Positions 7,368 to 16,771 of a stretch of DNA of 64,000 nt are shown here, piece by piece. The translations under genes and the position numbers were made by a program. Under the pieces are notes generated by a model. It did no database searches and was not told where the DNA came from. It worked only from the letters and a program-made list of their open reading frames with translations. Each line of letters begins with the position of its first letter. The stretch's first letter is position 1. This DNA comes from Sinorhizobium sp. 6-70 (lineage in GTDB: Bacteria > Pseudomonadota > Alphaproteobacteria > Rhizobiales > Rhizobiaceae): the NCBI RefSeq assembly GCF_030124375.1, contig NZ_JASKLS010000011.1:159207-223206 (forward strand), read 5' to 3'.

Positions 7368-9752
7368 TCAGAACTCTTCCCAATTGTCCTGAGCGAGCGC
7401 ATTGGCACCGGATGTCTGGCCAAGCACGCGCTGCGTCGATGCCGAATAGCCGCCGCTGCGCGCCGTTGCCGGTCGGCTGTCCTTGGCGGCAGACGGAGCA
7501 GTGGCGGGACGTTCCGCCACGCGCATCCGCTCGGCTGCACCGCGCAACATCTCGGATGAGGACTGGGCAGGCGCCTGCTGCGCGACACGGAAGCGGGAAA
7601 CCAGCGTGCTCAATGCGCCGGCTTCGTCGTTCAGCGCCATGCTGGCGGCCGTCGTTTCTTCGACCATCGCCGCGTTCTGCTGCGTCACCTGATCCATCTG
7701 GTTGACGGCGGAGTTGATCTCCTTGAGACCGACCGCCTGTTCCGACGCGGAACTTGAGATCTGGCGGATCAGGCTGTTGATCTGCACCACCTGCTCGGCA
7801 ATCTTCTCGAGTGCGCTACCCGCCTTGCCGACGAGATCCACGCCCTCGCGGACCTGGCCCGCGGAGGTGTTGATCAACGTCTTGATCTCCTTCGCAGCGT
7901 TTGCCGAGCGTTGTGCAAGCTCGCGGACCTCCTGCGCGACGACGGCGAAGCCCTTGCCGGCGTCTCCGGCGCGGGCAGCCTCGACGCCCGCGTTGAGCGC
8001 CAGCAGGTTCGTCTGGAAAGCGATCTCATCGATGACGCCGATGATCCGGCTGACCTCGTGCGAGGATTGCTCGATACCCTGCATGGCCGCGATGGCCTTC
8101 TGCACGACCTCGCCGGATTGCTCGGCATCGCTGCTCGCCACCTCGACCGACTTTGCCGCAACCTTGGCATTCTCGGCGCTTGCGTTCACCTGCGAGGTAA
8201 GCTGGTCGAGGGCGGCCGCGGTTTCCTCGAGGCTCGCTGCCTGCTGTTCGGTCCGGTGCGAGAGGTCGTTGGCGGCATTGCTGATCTCGGAGGTGCCGCT
8301 GCCGATATTGACGACCGAGTGATTGACAGTCCGGATCGTCTCTTCGAGGCTCTCCATCGTCGCGTTGAAATCACGCTTCAGTTGCGCGTATTCGCCCGGG
8401 AATTCGTCGGTGATGCGGAAGGCGAGGTCACCGGCCGACAAATGCGACAGGCCCTTGCCGAGGCGGGCGACGATATCGCGCTGCAGGGCATTGCTTTCTG
8501 CGCGCTCTGTTTCCGATTGATTGCGCTGCATCTCTGCCTGTTCACGCTGGTGGCGGGCTTCTCCTTCGAGACGCTTGGTGTCGGCGAGCTGATGGCGGAA
8601 ACCTTCGAGCGCCTTGGCAACGGAGCCGGTTTCGTCCGAGCGATCCTGGCCGGCGATCGGCTTGGAATAGTCGCCGTCGCTAAGCGTCTGAACGTCGCTG
8701 ACAAGCCCGGCCAGCGGTTTCTGCACGAAGCCGCGAACTGCGAAGTAAAGGCCGGCGAGGACCGCACCGAGGACGACAAGGCCGCCGACGATCATCATAT
8801 AGGTCTGATCGCGGACCGGCGCGTTGATTACCGCACGCGGCACGTCGACGAGCACGACCCAGTTGGCGTTTACGTTCGGCAGCTTGAAGGGATAGACGAC
8901 GCGATCGAAGGGCTCGTTTCCGTCATAGGTGAGATTCTTGATCGTGCCGGACGCCGCCGCCGACAGGGCGTTCTTGACGATATCGGCGCCTTCGCCGTCA
9001 TAATCTTTCATCAACAGATCCGGGATCGGCGCCACGAGCCATTTGCCGCTCTGCGACAGCAGGTAGACCCGGCCCGAGCCGAAAGGCTTGACCTTTGCGA
9101 GGTCGTCGGCGAGCGAGGCGAGCGAAATGTCGACGCCGGAGACGCCGATCAGCTTGCCGTTGGACATCACCGGATAGGCGATCGAACTCATCGTGGTGGG
9201 CACGTCGGTGCCTTCGGCGAGATACGGCTGGGTGATTGCCCCCTTGCCGCTCTTGGCGGCTAGACTGTACCACTCGGCGGCGTAGTCGGCCTTGAAGGTC
9301 GAGAGCTGCGCTTCGCCGTTGCGGTCCTTCGACCAATAGGGTGTGAATGCGCCCTCTGCGTTACCGCCAAGCTCCGCGTTGTTGACGACGTCCTTCCCAT
9401 CGAAGGCCTTCGGTTCCTCGGCGAACCAGCTTCCGAAGGCGAACTGGTGCTGCTCCAGGTTCGCTTTCAGCAGATTGACGGCGCCGGCGCGATCGACGGA
9501 CTGCCCGGCGTGACCCCGGCCGAGAACGCCCGACATCGTGCGCGCGGCGGCCGCGAGTTCACCGACGCTGCCCGCGATCTCGGAAGCGATGGCGTGTGCT
9601 TCGCTGTCCGCGTCGTCGAGGACAAGCGTCTCGACGCGGTTCTGTGTCTGGGAGATGAGAACGAAATTCGAGGCGAGCAGCACGAGTGCGATCGTACCGC
9701 CTGTCACAGCGATCAGTTTGGTCGCCAGCGATTTGGCTTGGAACTTGAACAT
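7368..9752 (-). CDS. mcpX: Methyl-accepting chemotaxis protein with dCache sensor domain, McpX-like
   Basis: Transmembrane chemoreceptor of 794 residues. TM1 is at about 12-34, then a periplasmic dCache_1 domain (the membrane-distal part around WFAEEPKAFDG, the proximal part around GVSGVDISLASL), TM2 at about 317-340, two HAMP-like segments (about 340-395 and 435-490), and the signalling coiled coil with its hairpin tip EIAFQTNLLALNAGVEAARA near 575-595. It ends in NWEEF, a CheR/CheB-tethering pentapeptide. ATG 9752 follows GAGGATTTC; the longer frame lacks this. In S. meliloti, McpX at what I recall as this locus senses quaternary ammonium compounds such as stachydrine; orthology is from memory of gene order and domain type. 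Confidence 0.92.
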   Translation of the reverse strand: MFKFQAKSLATKLIAVTGGTIALVLLASNFVLISQTQNRVETLVLDDADSEAHAIASEIAGSVGELAAAARTMSGVLGRGHAGQSVDRAGAVNLLKANLEQHQFAFGSWFAEEPKAFDGKDVVNNAELGGNAEGAFTPYWSKDRNGEAQLSTFKADYAAEWYSLAAKSGKGAITQPYLAEGTDVPTTMSSIAYPVMSNGKLIGVSGVDISLASLADDLAKVKPFGSGRVYLLSQSGKWLVAPIPDLLMKDYDGEGADIVKNALSAAASGTIKNLTYDGNEPFDRVVYPFKLPNVNANWVVLVDVPRAVINAPVRDQTYMMIVGGLVVLGAVLAGLYFAVRGFVQKPLAGLVSDVQTLSDGDYSKPIAGQDRSDETGSVAKALEGFRHQLADTKRLEGEARHQREQAEMQRNQSETERAESNALQRDIVARLGKGLSHLSAGDLAFRITDEFPGEYAQLKRDFNATMESLEETIRTVNHSVVNIGSGTSEISNAANDLSHRTEQQAASLEETAAALDQLTSQVNASAENAKVAAKSVEVASSDAEQSGEVVQKAIAAMQGIEQSSHEVSRIIGVIDEIAFQTNLLALNAGVEAARAGDAGKGFAVVAQEVRELAQRSANAAKEIKTLINTSAGQVREGVDLVGKAGSALEKIAEQVVQINSLIRQISSSASEQAVGLKEINSAVNQMDQVTQQNAAMVEETTAASMALNDEAGALSTLVSRFRVAQQAPAQSSSEMLRGAAERMRVAERPATAPSAAKDSRPATARSGGYSASTQRVLGQTSGANALAQDNWEEF

Positions 9753-10159
9753 GAAATCCTCACATACTGAGAGGTCCGCGGGCTTGTCGCCCACGGCGTG
9801 ACGCATTCCGAATTGTGGGGTGAAACTCCGTCATGGAGCGCCATGATGCCAACCGGCACGAAGGAGGCAGCCAAACCTTACTGCATGTTTCCTTAAATCG
9901 TAGCCGATTTAAGGAAAAAACATGCAGCACTTCAAAGTGCTACAGCGTCCTTTGCGCGTCTGATTAGACGTGCGGCGCTGTAGGACGTTCGACCTTCTCA
10001 CGCGTCTGAATAGAGGATCAAATCTTAAGATCCAGCCAACGCCGAGGCTAAATCATGGTCGCGACACGCAAGTTTTGCCCGCCGAGTTTAATCGACGCGA
10101 CATAAACTATCGGGTTTGCGAAATGGGCCGAAATGGGAGGCAAAACGCGGGATTGCCGC
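9753..10159. other. Gene-free region between chemoreceptor start and rbsK stop
   Basis: About 400 bases containing the chemoreceptor promoter region (9753-9880), a full RIME1-like element (9881-9983) and about 170 bases with no recognisable gene, RNA or terminator. Confidence 0.6.
9881..9983 (+). repeat. Full RIME1-like element
   Basis: About 103 bp with two palindromes: CTGCATGTTTCCTTAAATCG with its mirror ending AAACATGCAG, the linker CACTTCAAAGTGCTACAGCG, and the TTGCGCGTCTGATTAGACG part ending GGCGCTGTAG. This copy, with 36162-36264 and 38420-38523, serves as reference for the family. It matches my recollection of rhizobial RIME1, a roughly 108-bp element with two large palindromes. Confidence 0.85.
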
Positions 10160-11059
10160 TTACAGACGGGCGGCGACCTCGGATGCCAGCGGTATGGCCG
10201 GTTGCGCACCGGGCTTGAGGCATGCCAGCGATCCGGCGACCGCCGCTTGCCGCAACGCGTCGGGAAATGGGAGGCCGGCGTCGAGGCCCGCGGCCAGGTA
10301 GCCGCAGAACGTATCGCCGGCGCCGACCGTGTCGATGGGTTCGATGGTCAGGCCCTTGGCGCGATGAACGGCACCGTCGTGAATGGCGATCACGCCCTCG
10401 GCGCCAAGCGTCACGATCACGCTCCGGCCGGTTTCGTCGTGGAGCCGTTTCATCGCCGCCTCGCGCTCGGCCCCGTCGATGCCGCTCTTGCCGGCCAGCA
10501 GTTCGAATTCGGTTTCGTTGGCAATCACGATATCGGCCATTCGGCCGAGACGCGCGGCCTCGGGCGTCAGTGGGGCGATGTTGACGATCGAACGAATACC
10601 GCGGCGTTTGGCTTCCACAAGCGCCTTTTCGACGGAGGCGGCCGGGATTTCGAGCTGCAGCATCAGCGTGTCGCCAGGCGACATCGCATCGAGCGCCGCC
10701 GTTGCGTCGCTCTCGCTCACCGTTGCATTGGCGCTGGCGACGACAACGATGACGTTTTCGCCGTCGCCACCGACGATGATATGTGCCGTGCCGGTAGGCT
10801 CATCCACCGTCTTGATAAGGGCAAGATCGGCTCCCCCTTCCTTGAGCAGCGCCAGCGCACCCTCCGCAAAACTATCCCATCCGACGGCGCCGGCCATGCG
10901 CACTGACGCGCCGGCGCGGCGGGCAGCCAGCGCCTGGTTTGCGCCCTTGCCGCCGGCGGCGGTCGAAAAGCCGGTCCCGGCAACGGTTTCGCCGGGCTTC
11001 GGCAGGCGTGTGGTCGTGGCGATCAGGTCCATGTTGATGGACCCAAGGACAGTGATCAT
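10160..11059 (-). CDS. rbsK: Ribokinase (PfkB family)
   Basis: Phosphorylates ribose to ribose-5-phosphate with ATP. The protein has 299 residues. PfkB signature 1 appears as GGKGANQALAARRAGA at about 36-51 and signature 2 as DTVGAGDTFCGYLAAGL near 243-259, whose Asp is the catalytic base. The N-terminal SINMDLIATTTRLPKPGET is typical of ribokinase rather than of fructokinase. It lies 51 bases downstream of rmuC on the same strand. No ribose transporter or rbsR lies nearby, so the source of ribose may be nucleoside breakdown by the hydrolase at 6336-7280. Confidence 0.93.
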   Translation of the reverse strand: MITVLGSINMDLIATTTRLPKPGETVAGTGFSTAAGGKGANQALAARRAGASVRMAGAVGWDSFAEGALALLKEGGADLALIKTVDEPTGTAHIIVGGDGENVIVVVASANATVSESDATAALDAMSPGDTLMLQLEIPAASVEKALVEAKRRGIRSIVNIAPLTPEAARLGRMADIVIANETEFELLAGKSGIDGAEREAAMKRLHDETGRSVIVTLGAEGVIAIHDGAVHRAKGLTIEPIDTVGAGDTFCGYLAAGLDAGLPFPDALRQAAVAGSLACLKPGAQPAIPLASEVAARL

Positions 11060-11110
11060 GTGAAGGTGCCCCGTCGGATTGCTGATTTTCGCGAACAGTG
11101 CCCGACCGCG

Positions 11111-12304
11111 TCAGTCCTCGTCAACCACCCGCAGCTTCAATTGCCCCATCCGGTTGTCCAGCGGCCGCCCGCCGCTGTCGCCCTCTGCGGGGGCGGCTTC
11201 GGCCGCGAGTTCCAAGGCCTCGATCTTGGCGCCGCGCCGGGTCAGCTTGTCCGACGAGATGAGGATGTCCTCGACGTCCTTCTGCGTCATGGCGAAATGG
11301 CCCTGGAGCTTGCGCACACGCTCGTCGAGCCGTGAAAGGTCGTCCATCAGGCGCGCGACTTCGCCCTGGATCAGGTGCGCCTGCTCGCGCATGCGCGCAT
11401 CCTTCAGGATCGCCTGGATCACCTGGATCGACAAAAGCAGCAGCGACGGCGAGACGATGACAATGCGCTGGCGATGCGCTTTCTGCACGATCGCTTCGAA
11501 GTGCTCGTGGATCTCGGCGAAGATCGATTCGGAGGGAACAAAGAGGAAGGCCGTTTCCTGCGTTTCTCCCGGCAGGAGATACTTGCCGGCGATATCGCGG
11601 ATATGCACCTCCATGTCGCGGCGGAAGGTCTGTGCCGCCTGCTGCCGCCGTTCGGCCGTCGCGGCGTCGCGCATCGCGTTCCATCCTTCGAGCGGAAACT
11701 TCGCGTCGATGACGAGCGGCGGCTGGCCGTTCGGCATGCGGATCGTGCAATCCGGGCGTGCGCCGTTCGAAAGCGTTGCCTGGAAGGCGAAGGCGCCCAT
11801 CGGCAACCCGTCGGCAACGATTGCTTCCATGCGCGACTGGCCGAAGGCCCCGCGGGTCTGCTTGTTCGCCAGAATGTTCTGCAGCCCGGCCATATCCTTG
11901 GCCAGTGATTGAATGTTGTTCTGGGCGTTGTCGATCACGGCAAGCCGTTCCTGCAGGCGTCGGAGGTTCTCGTGGGTCGCTTTCGTCTGCTCGCTGATCG
12001 AGGCGCCGATTCGGTGCGTCATGCCGTCGATTCGCTGGCTGATGGACTGGTTGAGTTCCGCCTGGCGGGTGCCGAAAACGTCCGCCATGGCGGCAATGCG
12101 GCCCTGTAATTCCGTCTGCGCGGCAAGAAGCGTCGCCATCTGCTCGTCTCGCTCGTCAGCGCGGGCAGATCTCGCTCGGCGCGCAAGCGTGAGGCTCGCA
12201 AGCGTCATGAGAAGTGCGGCGATCGTGACGAGATGACCGGCCGTGACGGGCAGGGCGCCGAGCAGGAACAAGGGATGGTCGAAGGAAAAGGCGATGGGCT
12301 CCAT
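11111..12304 (-). CDS. rmuC: DNA recombination protein RmuC homologue
   Basis: Protein of 397 residues with an N-terminal membrane anchor (about 18-40, LVTIAALLMTLASLTLA), a long coiled-coil region (about 45-150, rich in Glu, Gln and Arg) and the RmuC nuclease-like domain (PLVIDAKFPLEGW near 205, then AGKYLLPGETQETAFLFVPSE). RmuC limits DNA inversions and rearrangements in E. coli; its biochemical activity is inferred from a PD-(D/E)XK-like fold. Its 5' end faces def with 150 bases between, so the two are divergently transcribed. Confidence 0.92.
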   Translation of the reverse strand: MEPIAFSFDHPLFLLGALPVTAGHLVTIAALLMTLASLTLARRARSARADERDEQMATLLAAQTELQGRIAAMADVFGTRQAELNQSISQRIDGMTHRIGASISEQTKATHENLRRLQERLAVIDNAQNNIQSLAKDMAGLQNILANKQTRGAFGQSRMEAIVADGLPMGAFAFQATLSNGARPDCTIRMPNGQPPLVIDAKFPLEGWNAMRDAATAERRQQAAQTFRRDMEVHIRDIAGKYLLPGETQETAFLFVPSESIFAEIHEHFEAIVQKAHRQRIVIVSPSLLLLSIQVIQAILKDARMREQAHLIQGEVARLMDDLSRLDERVRKLQGHFAMTQKDVEDILISSDKLTRRGAKIEALELAAEAAPAEGDSGGRPLDNRMGQLKLRVVDED

Positions 12305-12454
12305 GGCGGCAGCCTAACAGATTCGCGCCCGAAAACCAGATCAAAACAAGAACAAACCTATCTCGGTCGTTACGGGCAACAAGCGCGGCGTGTGCGATCT
12401 TCGCCAGAGGCAATGTCCTTGCGTGCAAGCGGAAAGATCGGCTATGGGATCAGC

Positions 12455-12979
12455 ATGACGATCAAGCCGCTAATCATCCTTCCTGATCCGGTTCTGCGCC
12501 AGGTGTCCAAGCCGGTGGAGACCATTGACGACGACATCCGCCGCCTCGCCGACGACATGCTGGAAACCATGTACGACGCGCCGGGCATCGGGCTTGCGGC
12601 AATCCAGATCGGCGTGCCGAAGCGTCTCCTGGTTCTCGACGTGTCGAAAGAGGGCGAGGAGAAGACCCCGCTCGTCTTCATCAACCCGAAAATCGTCAGA
12701 TCCACCGATGAGCGCTCGGTCTACGAGGAAGGCTGTCTGTCGATTCCGGACTACTACGCCGAAGTGGAGCGTCCGGCGGCGATTACCGTCGAATATCTCG
12801 ATCGTCACGGCAAGGAGCATACGCTCGAGGCGGATGGCTTGCTTGCTACCTGCCTGCAGCACGAGATCGATCATCTGAACGGCGTCCTGTTCATCGACCA
12901 TATCTCCAAGCTCAAGCGGGATATGGTGATCCGCAAGTTCACAAAGGCAGCCAAGACCCGCGGCGCCAAAGCGATCTGA
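12455..12979 (+). CDS. def: Peptide deformylase
   Basis: Removes the formyl group from N-terminal formyl-Met of new proteins. The protein has 174 residues with all three motifs: GIGLAA at 44-49, EGCLS at 92-96 (metal ligand Cys94) and QHEIDH at 135-140 (ligands His136 and His140, catalytic Glu137). ATG 12455 gives the conserved MTIKPLIILPDPVLR start, though the frame extends upstream. It is followed by fmt, which installs the formyl group, and truA. The fmt gap of 114 bases holds a hairpin, so def may be partly separated from fmt-truA. Confidence 0.97.
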   Translation: MTIKPLIILPDPVLRQVSKPVETIDDDIRRLADDMLETMYDAPGIGLAAIQIGVPKRLLVLDVSKEGEEKTPLVFINPKIVRSTDERSVYEEGCLSIPDYYAEVERPAAITVEYLDRHGKEHTLEADGLLATCLQHEIDHLNGVLFIDHISKLKRDMVIRKFTKAAKTRGAKAI

Positions 12980-12985
12980 GATCGC

Positions 12986-13012
12986 GAGCGGGATGAGGCG
13001 AGCATCCCGCTC
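12986..13012. repeat. Short hairpin of the GAGCGGGATG repeat family
   Basis: GAGCGGGATG (12986-12995) faces CATCCCGCTC (13003-13012). The outer arms match the longer copies at 26483-26532 and 47751-47800, with the inner sequence deleted. It lies 7 bases after the def stop and may attenuate read-through into fmt. Confidence 0.6.
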
Positions 13013-13093
13013 TAACTCATTATCGAGAGTGCCGCGCGCCGGTGCCGGAAACCGCAGGCGCAGGCCTGATTTCAAGAGACGGAGTTTGCCGCC

Positions 13094-14029
13094 TTGCCGC
13101 TTCGCATCATTTTCATGGGAACGCCGGAATTCTCTGTGCCGACGCTTGTCGCACTCGCCGAGGCAGGCCATGAGATCGCCGCCGTCTATACGCAGCCCCC
13201 GCGTCCCGGCGGGCGGCGCGGTCTCGATCTGCAGAAGTCTCCGGTTCATCAGGCAGCCGAACTTCTCGGCATCCCCGTTCTGACCCCGCCGAACTTCAAG
13301 GATGCCGGCGATCGCGAGACCTTCATCAAGTTCAATGCCGACGTCGCCGTCGTCGTCGCCTACGGCCTGCTGCTGCCTGAGGAGATTCTCCAGGGAACAC
13401 GGCACGGCTGCTACAACGGACATGCCTCGCTGCTGCCGCGCTGGCGGGGGGCGGCCCCCATCCAGCGCGCGATCATGGCCGGCGACCACGAGACCGGCAT
13501 GATGGTGATGGAGATGGACAAGGGGCTCGACACCGGCCCGGTCGCGCTCGCCAAGGCCGTTGCGATCGGCGAGACGATGACGGCTGGCGAGCTGCACGAC
13601 AAGCTGATGCAGGTCGGGGCTGCCTTGATGAAAGAGGCGATGGCGAAGCTCGAAGTGGGCGAGTTGCCGCTGACGCCGCAACCCGAAGAGGGAGCCGTCT
13701 ACGCTGCCAAGATCAGCAAAGCGGAGACCCGGATCGATTTCAGCAAGCCGGCGGGCGAGGTTCACAATCACATTCGTGGCCTTTCGCCTTTTCCCGGAGC
13801 CTGGTTCGAACTGACGATTGCTGGAAAGCCGGAACGCATAAAGGTACTGAATTCCGAGAAAGCCGCCGGCGCCGGCGAAGCCGGCACCGTCCTGGACGAG
13901 ACATTGACCATTGCCTGCGGCGAGGGGGCGGTGCGGCCGACCCGGTTGCAGAAGGCCGGCGGCAAGCCGCTCGCCGTCGCCGAGTTCCTGCGCGGAACGC
14001 CCGTCGCCCGCGGCACGAGGATCGCCTGA
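13094..14029 (+). CDS. fmt: Methionyl-tRNA formyltransferase (TTG start)
   Basis: Formylates initiator Met-tRNA with 10-formyl-tetrahydrofolate. The protein has 311 residues, a standard length. The catalytic residues are visible: Asn108 and His110 in YNGHASLLPRWRGAAPIQ, and Asp146 in GLDTGPV. The N-terminal RIIFMGTPEFSVPTL is the Rossmann start. TTG at 13094 is the only start that keeps the conserved N-terminus, and ACGGAG lies 10 bases upstream; the next ATG would remove the first strand. The stop overlaps the truA start as TGATG, so the two genes are translationally coupled. Confidence 0.96.
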   Translation: MPLRIIFMGTPEFSVPTLVALAEAGHEIAAVYTQPPRPGGRRGLDLQKSPVHQAAELLGIPVLTPPNFKDAGDRETFIKFNADVAVVVAYGLLLPEEILQGTRHGCYNGHASLLPRWRGAAPIQRAIMAGDHETGMMVMEMDKGLDTGPVALAKAVAIGETMTAGELHDKLMQVGAALMKEAMAKLEVGELPLTPQPEEGAVYAAKISKAETRIDFSKPAGEVHNHIRGLSPFPGAWFELTIAGKPERIKVLNSEKAAGAGEAGTVLDETLTIACGEGAVRPTRLQKAGGKPLAVAEFLRGTPVARGTRIA

Positions 14030-14772
14030 TGCCGCGCTATCGCCTCACCGTCGAATACGACGGCTCAGACTATGTCGGCTGGCAGCGTCAGGAAAACGGT
14101 CCGTCCGTCCAGGGCGCGATCGAGAAGGCGATCCTGTCGCTGACCGGCGAGACGGTGTCCGTCCGCGGGGCGGGGCGCACCGATTCCGGCGTCCATGCCA
14201 TGGGCCAGGTGGCGCATGCGGATCTCACGCGCGAGTGGAAGACGCACACCTTGCGCAACGCGCTCAATGCACATCTCACGCTTGCCGGCGAACGTGTCTC
14301 GATACTCGACGCACTCGAGGCGCCGCCAGATTTCGACGCGCGTTTCTCGGCAGTCCGCCGCCACTATCTCTATCGCATCATCTCCCGCCGTTCGCCGCTG
14401 GCGCTTGAAGCAAGACGCGCCTGGTGGGTGCCGAAAACGCTCGACCATGAGGCCATGCATGAGGCCGCACAACGACTGGTCGGCCACCACGATTTCACCA
14501 CCTTCCGCTCCGCCCACTGCCAGGCGACGAGCCCGCTGCGTACTCTTGATCGGCTCGACGTGACGCGGGTGGGGGACCTCATCGAGATCCGTGCCACCGC
14601 CCAGAGCTTTCTGCACAACCAGATCCGCTCCTTCGCCGGTTCGCTGAAGCTGGTGGGCGAGGGCAAGTGGACGCCGGACGAGTTGCAGGCGGCGCTCGAA
14701 GCGCGCGATCGGAAGGCCTGCGGACCGGTCGCGCCTCCTGACGGTCTCTACTTCATGCAGGTCGATTATTGA
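14029..14772 (+). CDS. truA: tRNA pseudouridine(38-40) synthase
   Basis: Converts uridines 38, 39 and 40 of the anticodon stem-loop to pseudouridine. The protein has 247 residues. The catalytic Asp is Asp52 in GAGRTDSGVHAMGQVAH; the RYYLY-type arm appears as RRHYLYRIISRR and the RSFLHNQIR-type motif as AQSFLHNQIRSF. The start overlaps the fmt stop by one base. About 50 bases follow before the convergent membrane-protein gene. Confidence 0.97.
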   Translation: MPRYRLTVEYDGSDYVGWQRQENGPSVQGAIEKAILSLTGETVSVRGAGRTDSGVHAMGQVAHADLTREWKTHTLRNALNAHLTLAGERVSILDALEAPPDFDARFSAVRRHYLYRIISRRSPLALEARRAWWVPKTLDHEAMHEAAQRLVGHHDFTTFRSAHCQATSPLRTLDRLDVTRVGDLIEIRATAQSFLHNQIRSFAGSLKLVGEGKWTPDELQAALEARDRKACGPVAPPDGLYFMQVDY

Positions 14773-14822
14773 TCTTCGCTAGAGCGCCGCGCGCAGTAGG
14801 CGCAGCGCCTCGCTAGACTAGT

Positions 14823-15419
14823 CTAGCTCGGAACAAGACCAAAGAAACGCTGCAGAACCTCGCCGATCATCATCGACGGCAGCAGGAAGAGTGCCGTCAA
14901 CGCGGCCGCCAACAAGGTCTGGTTGCCGGTGATCGTGCGCAGAAGCCGGAAGAGCAGGCCAACGCTGACGACCAGCAGCAGGAGCCAGATCAGGCTTGTC
15001 AGCCCCTGACTGCCCGGGATCAGCAGACGGATCGCAGCGGGCAGCGCCATGGCGTAGGACAGCGGTACCGAGAGCCAGTTGGTGGTAACGATCACCGGCA
15101 CCACAAAAATCGTAAAACCCAGCGGCCGGGACAGGACGACGATCAGGACGATCGGCAGCAGCCAGCTGGCGAGGTCGACGACAAGCAGCTTCAGGATGAA
15201 GCCGAAGCCGATCGTCGTGCCGGCCGGCATGGCCGAAAGGTAATAGAGCCGCCAGGATGCCCAGGTCACGGCGATCGCCGGCAGGGACCACAGTATTGCT
15301 GCGAACGAGCGCCACAGGCCGCCTTCGCTGATATCCAGCCAGCGAAAGCCCTCACGGTTGCCCTGGATGAGCAGCCATAACCCCTTGACGTAGGTGAGGA
15401 CCTCCTCAAGCAGCGGCAT
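14823..15419 (-). CDS. Predicted multi-pass membrane protein, conserved rhizobial hypothetical
   Basis: Protein of 198 residues with about five hydrophobic segments: around 38-60 (SFAAILWSLPAIAVTWASW), 68-95, 97-120, 140-160 and 170-190. It has no signal peptide and I recognise no Pfam family with confidence; a Yip1-like layout is possible. The ATG lies inside the 3' end of dapE (14-base overlap), so it is translated with dapE. That coupling makes a role near the cell wall or diaminopimelate supply conceivable, but nothing in the sequence demonstrates it. Confidence 0.85.
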   Translation of the reverse strand: MPLLEEVLTYVKGLWLLIQGNREGFRWLDISEGGLWRSFAAILWSLPAIAVTWASWRLYYLSAMPAGTTIGFGFILKLLVVDLASWLLPIVLIVVLSRPLGFTIFVVPVIVTTNWLSVPLSYAMALPAAIRLLIPGSQGLTSLIWLLLLVVSVGLLFRLLRTITGNQTLLAAALTALFLLPSMMIGEVLQRFFGLVPS

Positions 15420-16599
15420 GACCGAACCAGCGGGCTATGAAAGTCTCGTAGATCCCGGTCAAGGTTTCGAGATCGGCGACGGCAACGCGCTCGTCGACCA
15501 TATGCATCGTCTGCCCGACGAGGCCGAATTCGACGACGGGGCAATAATCCTTGATGAAGCGCGCATCCGAGGTGCCGCCGGTGGTCGAGAGCTTCGGCTG
15601 GCGCCCGAGCACGGCCTCGACCGCGCCGGAAAGCGAATCGATGAGGGCGTTGTTGCGCGTGAGGAACACGTGGCTCGGGCGCTCGTTCCAGACGATGTCG
15701 TAGCGGACCGGCGCGCGGCCGGGTCTGAGCTTGTCGCTCGCTGCGGCACGATCGAGCCTAGCGACAATCTCCGCCATCAGGCTTTCGGCGGTCCAATTGT
15801 CGTTGAAGCGAATGTTGAAGCTGGCGCTCGCCTTCGCAGGAATGACGTTGACGGCCGGATTGCCGACATCGATGGTCGTGACCTCGAGGTTCGATGGCTG
15901 GAAGCTCTCGGTACCGTTATCGAAGGGCGGGTCCATCAGGGCCTCGGTCAGCTGCAGGATGCCGCGCACCGGATTGTCGGCGAGATGCGGATAGGCCGCG
16001 TGCCCCTGGACGCCGTGGACGGTGATCCGGCCCGAGAGCGAGCCGCGCCGGCCGATCTTGATCATGTCGCCGAGTTGATCGGGATTGGTCGGCTCGCCAA
16101 CGAGGCAGGCGTCCCAGCGTTCGCCTTTCGCCGCCGCCCACTGAAGAAGTTTTGTCGTGCCGTTAATGGCCGGGCCTTCCTCGTCGCCGGTAATCAGAAA
16201 CGAGATAGAACCTTTCGGCGCACCATGCTTCTCGATGTGGCGGGCAACGGCCGCCACGAAGCAGGCGATGCCGCCCTTCATGTCGACGGCGCCGCGGCCA
16301 TACATTTCGCCGCCGGCAATCGTTGCGGAGAAGGGCGGGTAGGTCCAGGCGGCTTCGTCGCCGACCGGCACGACGTCGGTATGCCCGGCGAACATCAAGT
16401 GCGGGCCATCGCTTCCAAGGCGCGCGTAGAGGTTTTCGATGTCCGGGGTCCCGGCTTCCCTCGCTACCACGCGCTCCACGGTGAAGCCGAGCGGCTTGAG
16501 CATCTCTTCGAGAGCGGCAAGCGCGCCGCCTTCGGCGGGTGTCACGGAGGGGCAGCGAATAAGGGTGGAAAGATTGGTAATCGGATTGGTGGACGTCAT
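15406..16599 (-). CDS. dapE: Succinyl-diaminopimelate desuccinylase
   Basis: Zinc peptidase of the M20 family that releases LL-diaminopimelate for lysine and peptidoglycan. The protein has 397 residues. Metal ligands sit in MFAGHTDVVPVGD (His73) and GRGAVDMKGG (Asp106), with the catalytic Glu in TGDEEGPAING. The dimerisation domain lies at about 185-300 (GRRGSLSGRITVHGVQGHAAYPH). The partner gene dapD is in the same window at 26977-27834 but not in an operon with this one. A membrane-protein gene overlaps its 3' end. Confidence 0.96.
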   Translation of the reverse strand: MTSTNPITNLSTLIRCPSVTPAEGGALAALEEMLKPLGFTVERVVAREAGTPDIENLYARLGSDGPHLMFAGHTDVVPVGDEAAWTYPPFSATIAGGEMYGRGAVDMKGGIACFVAAVARHIEKHGAPKGSISFLITGDEEGPAINGTTKLLQWAAAKGERWDACLVGEPTNPDQLGDMIKIGRRGSLSGRITVHGVQGHAAYPHLADNPVRGILQLTEALMDPPFDNGTESFQPSNLEVTTIDVGNPAVNVIPAKASASFNIRFNDNWTAESLMAEIVARLDRAAASDKLRPGRAPVRYDIVWNERPSHVFLTRNNALIDSLSGAVEAVLGRQPKLSTTGGTSDARFIKDYCPVVEFGLVGQTMHMVDERVAVADLETLTGIYETFIARWFGHAAA

Positions 16600-16701
16600 C
16601 TATCGGAATGCCATCTGCGGAGGGCACGCAGGCCTGTGAGGTCGGAGGTTGCTGGTTTATCCGATCGAGTGTCGGCTGTCACGCGTGATGGTGAGGTTGG
16701 C

Positions 16702-16740
16702 AAAAAGGCAAACGGGCCGGACGAATCGTCGTCCGGCCCG
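16702..16740 (-). terminator. Terminator candidate of the RND efflux operon
   Basis: CGGGCCGGAC (16713-16722) pairs with GTCCGGCCCG (16731-16740). Read on the minus strand the stem is followed by GTTTGCCTTTTTG, a broken T tract. It lies 32 bases after the RND permease stop. Confidence 0.7.
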
Positions 16741-16771
16741 CAGGGAGCGCAGGGGGCAGGGGAGGAGGGCC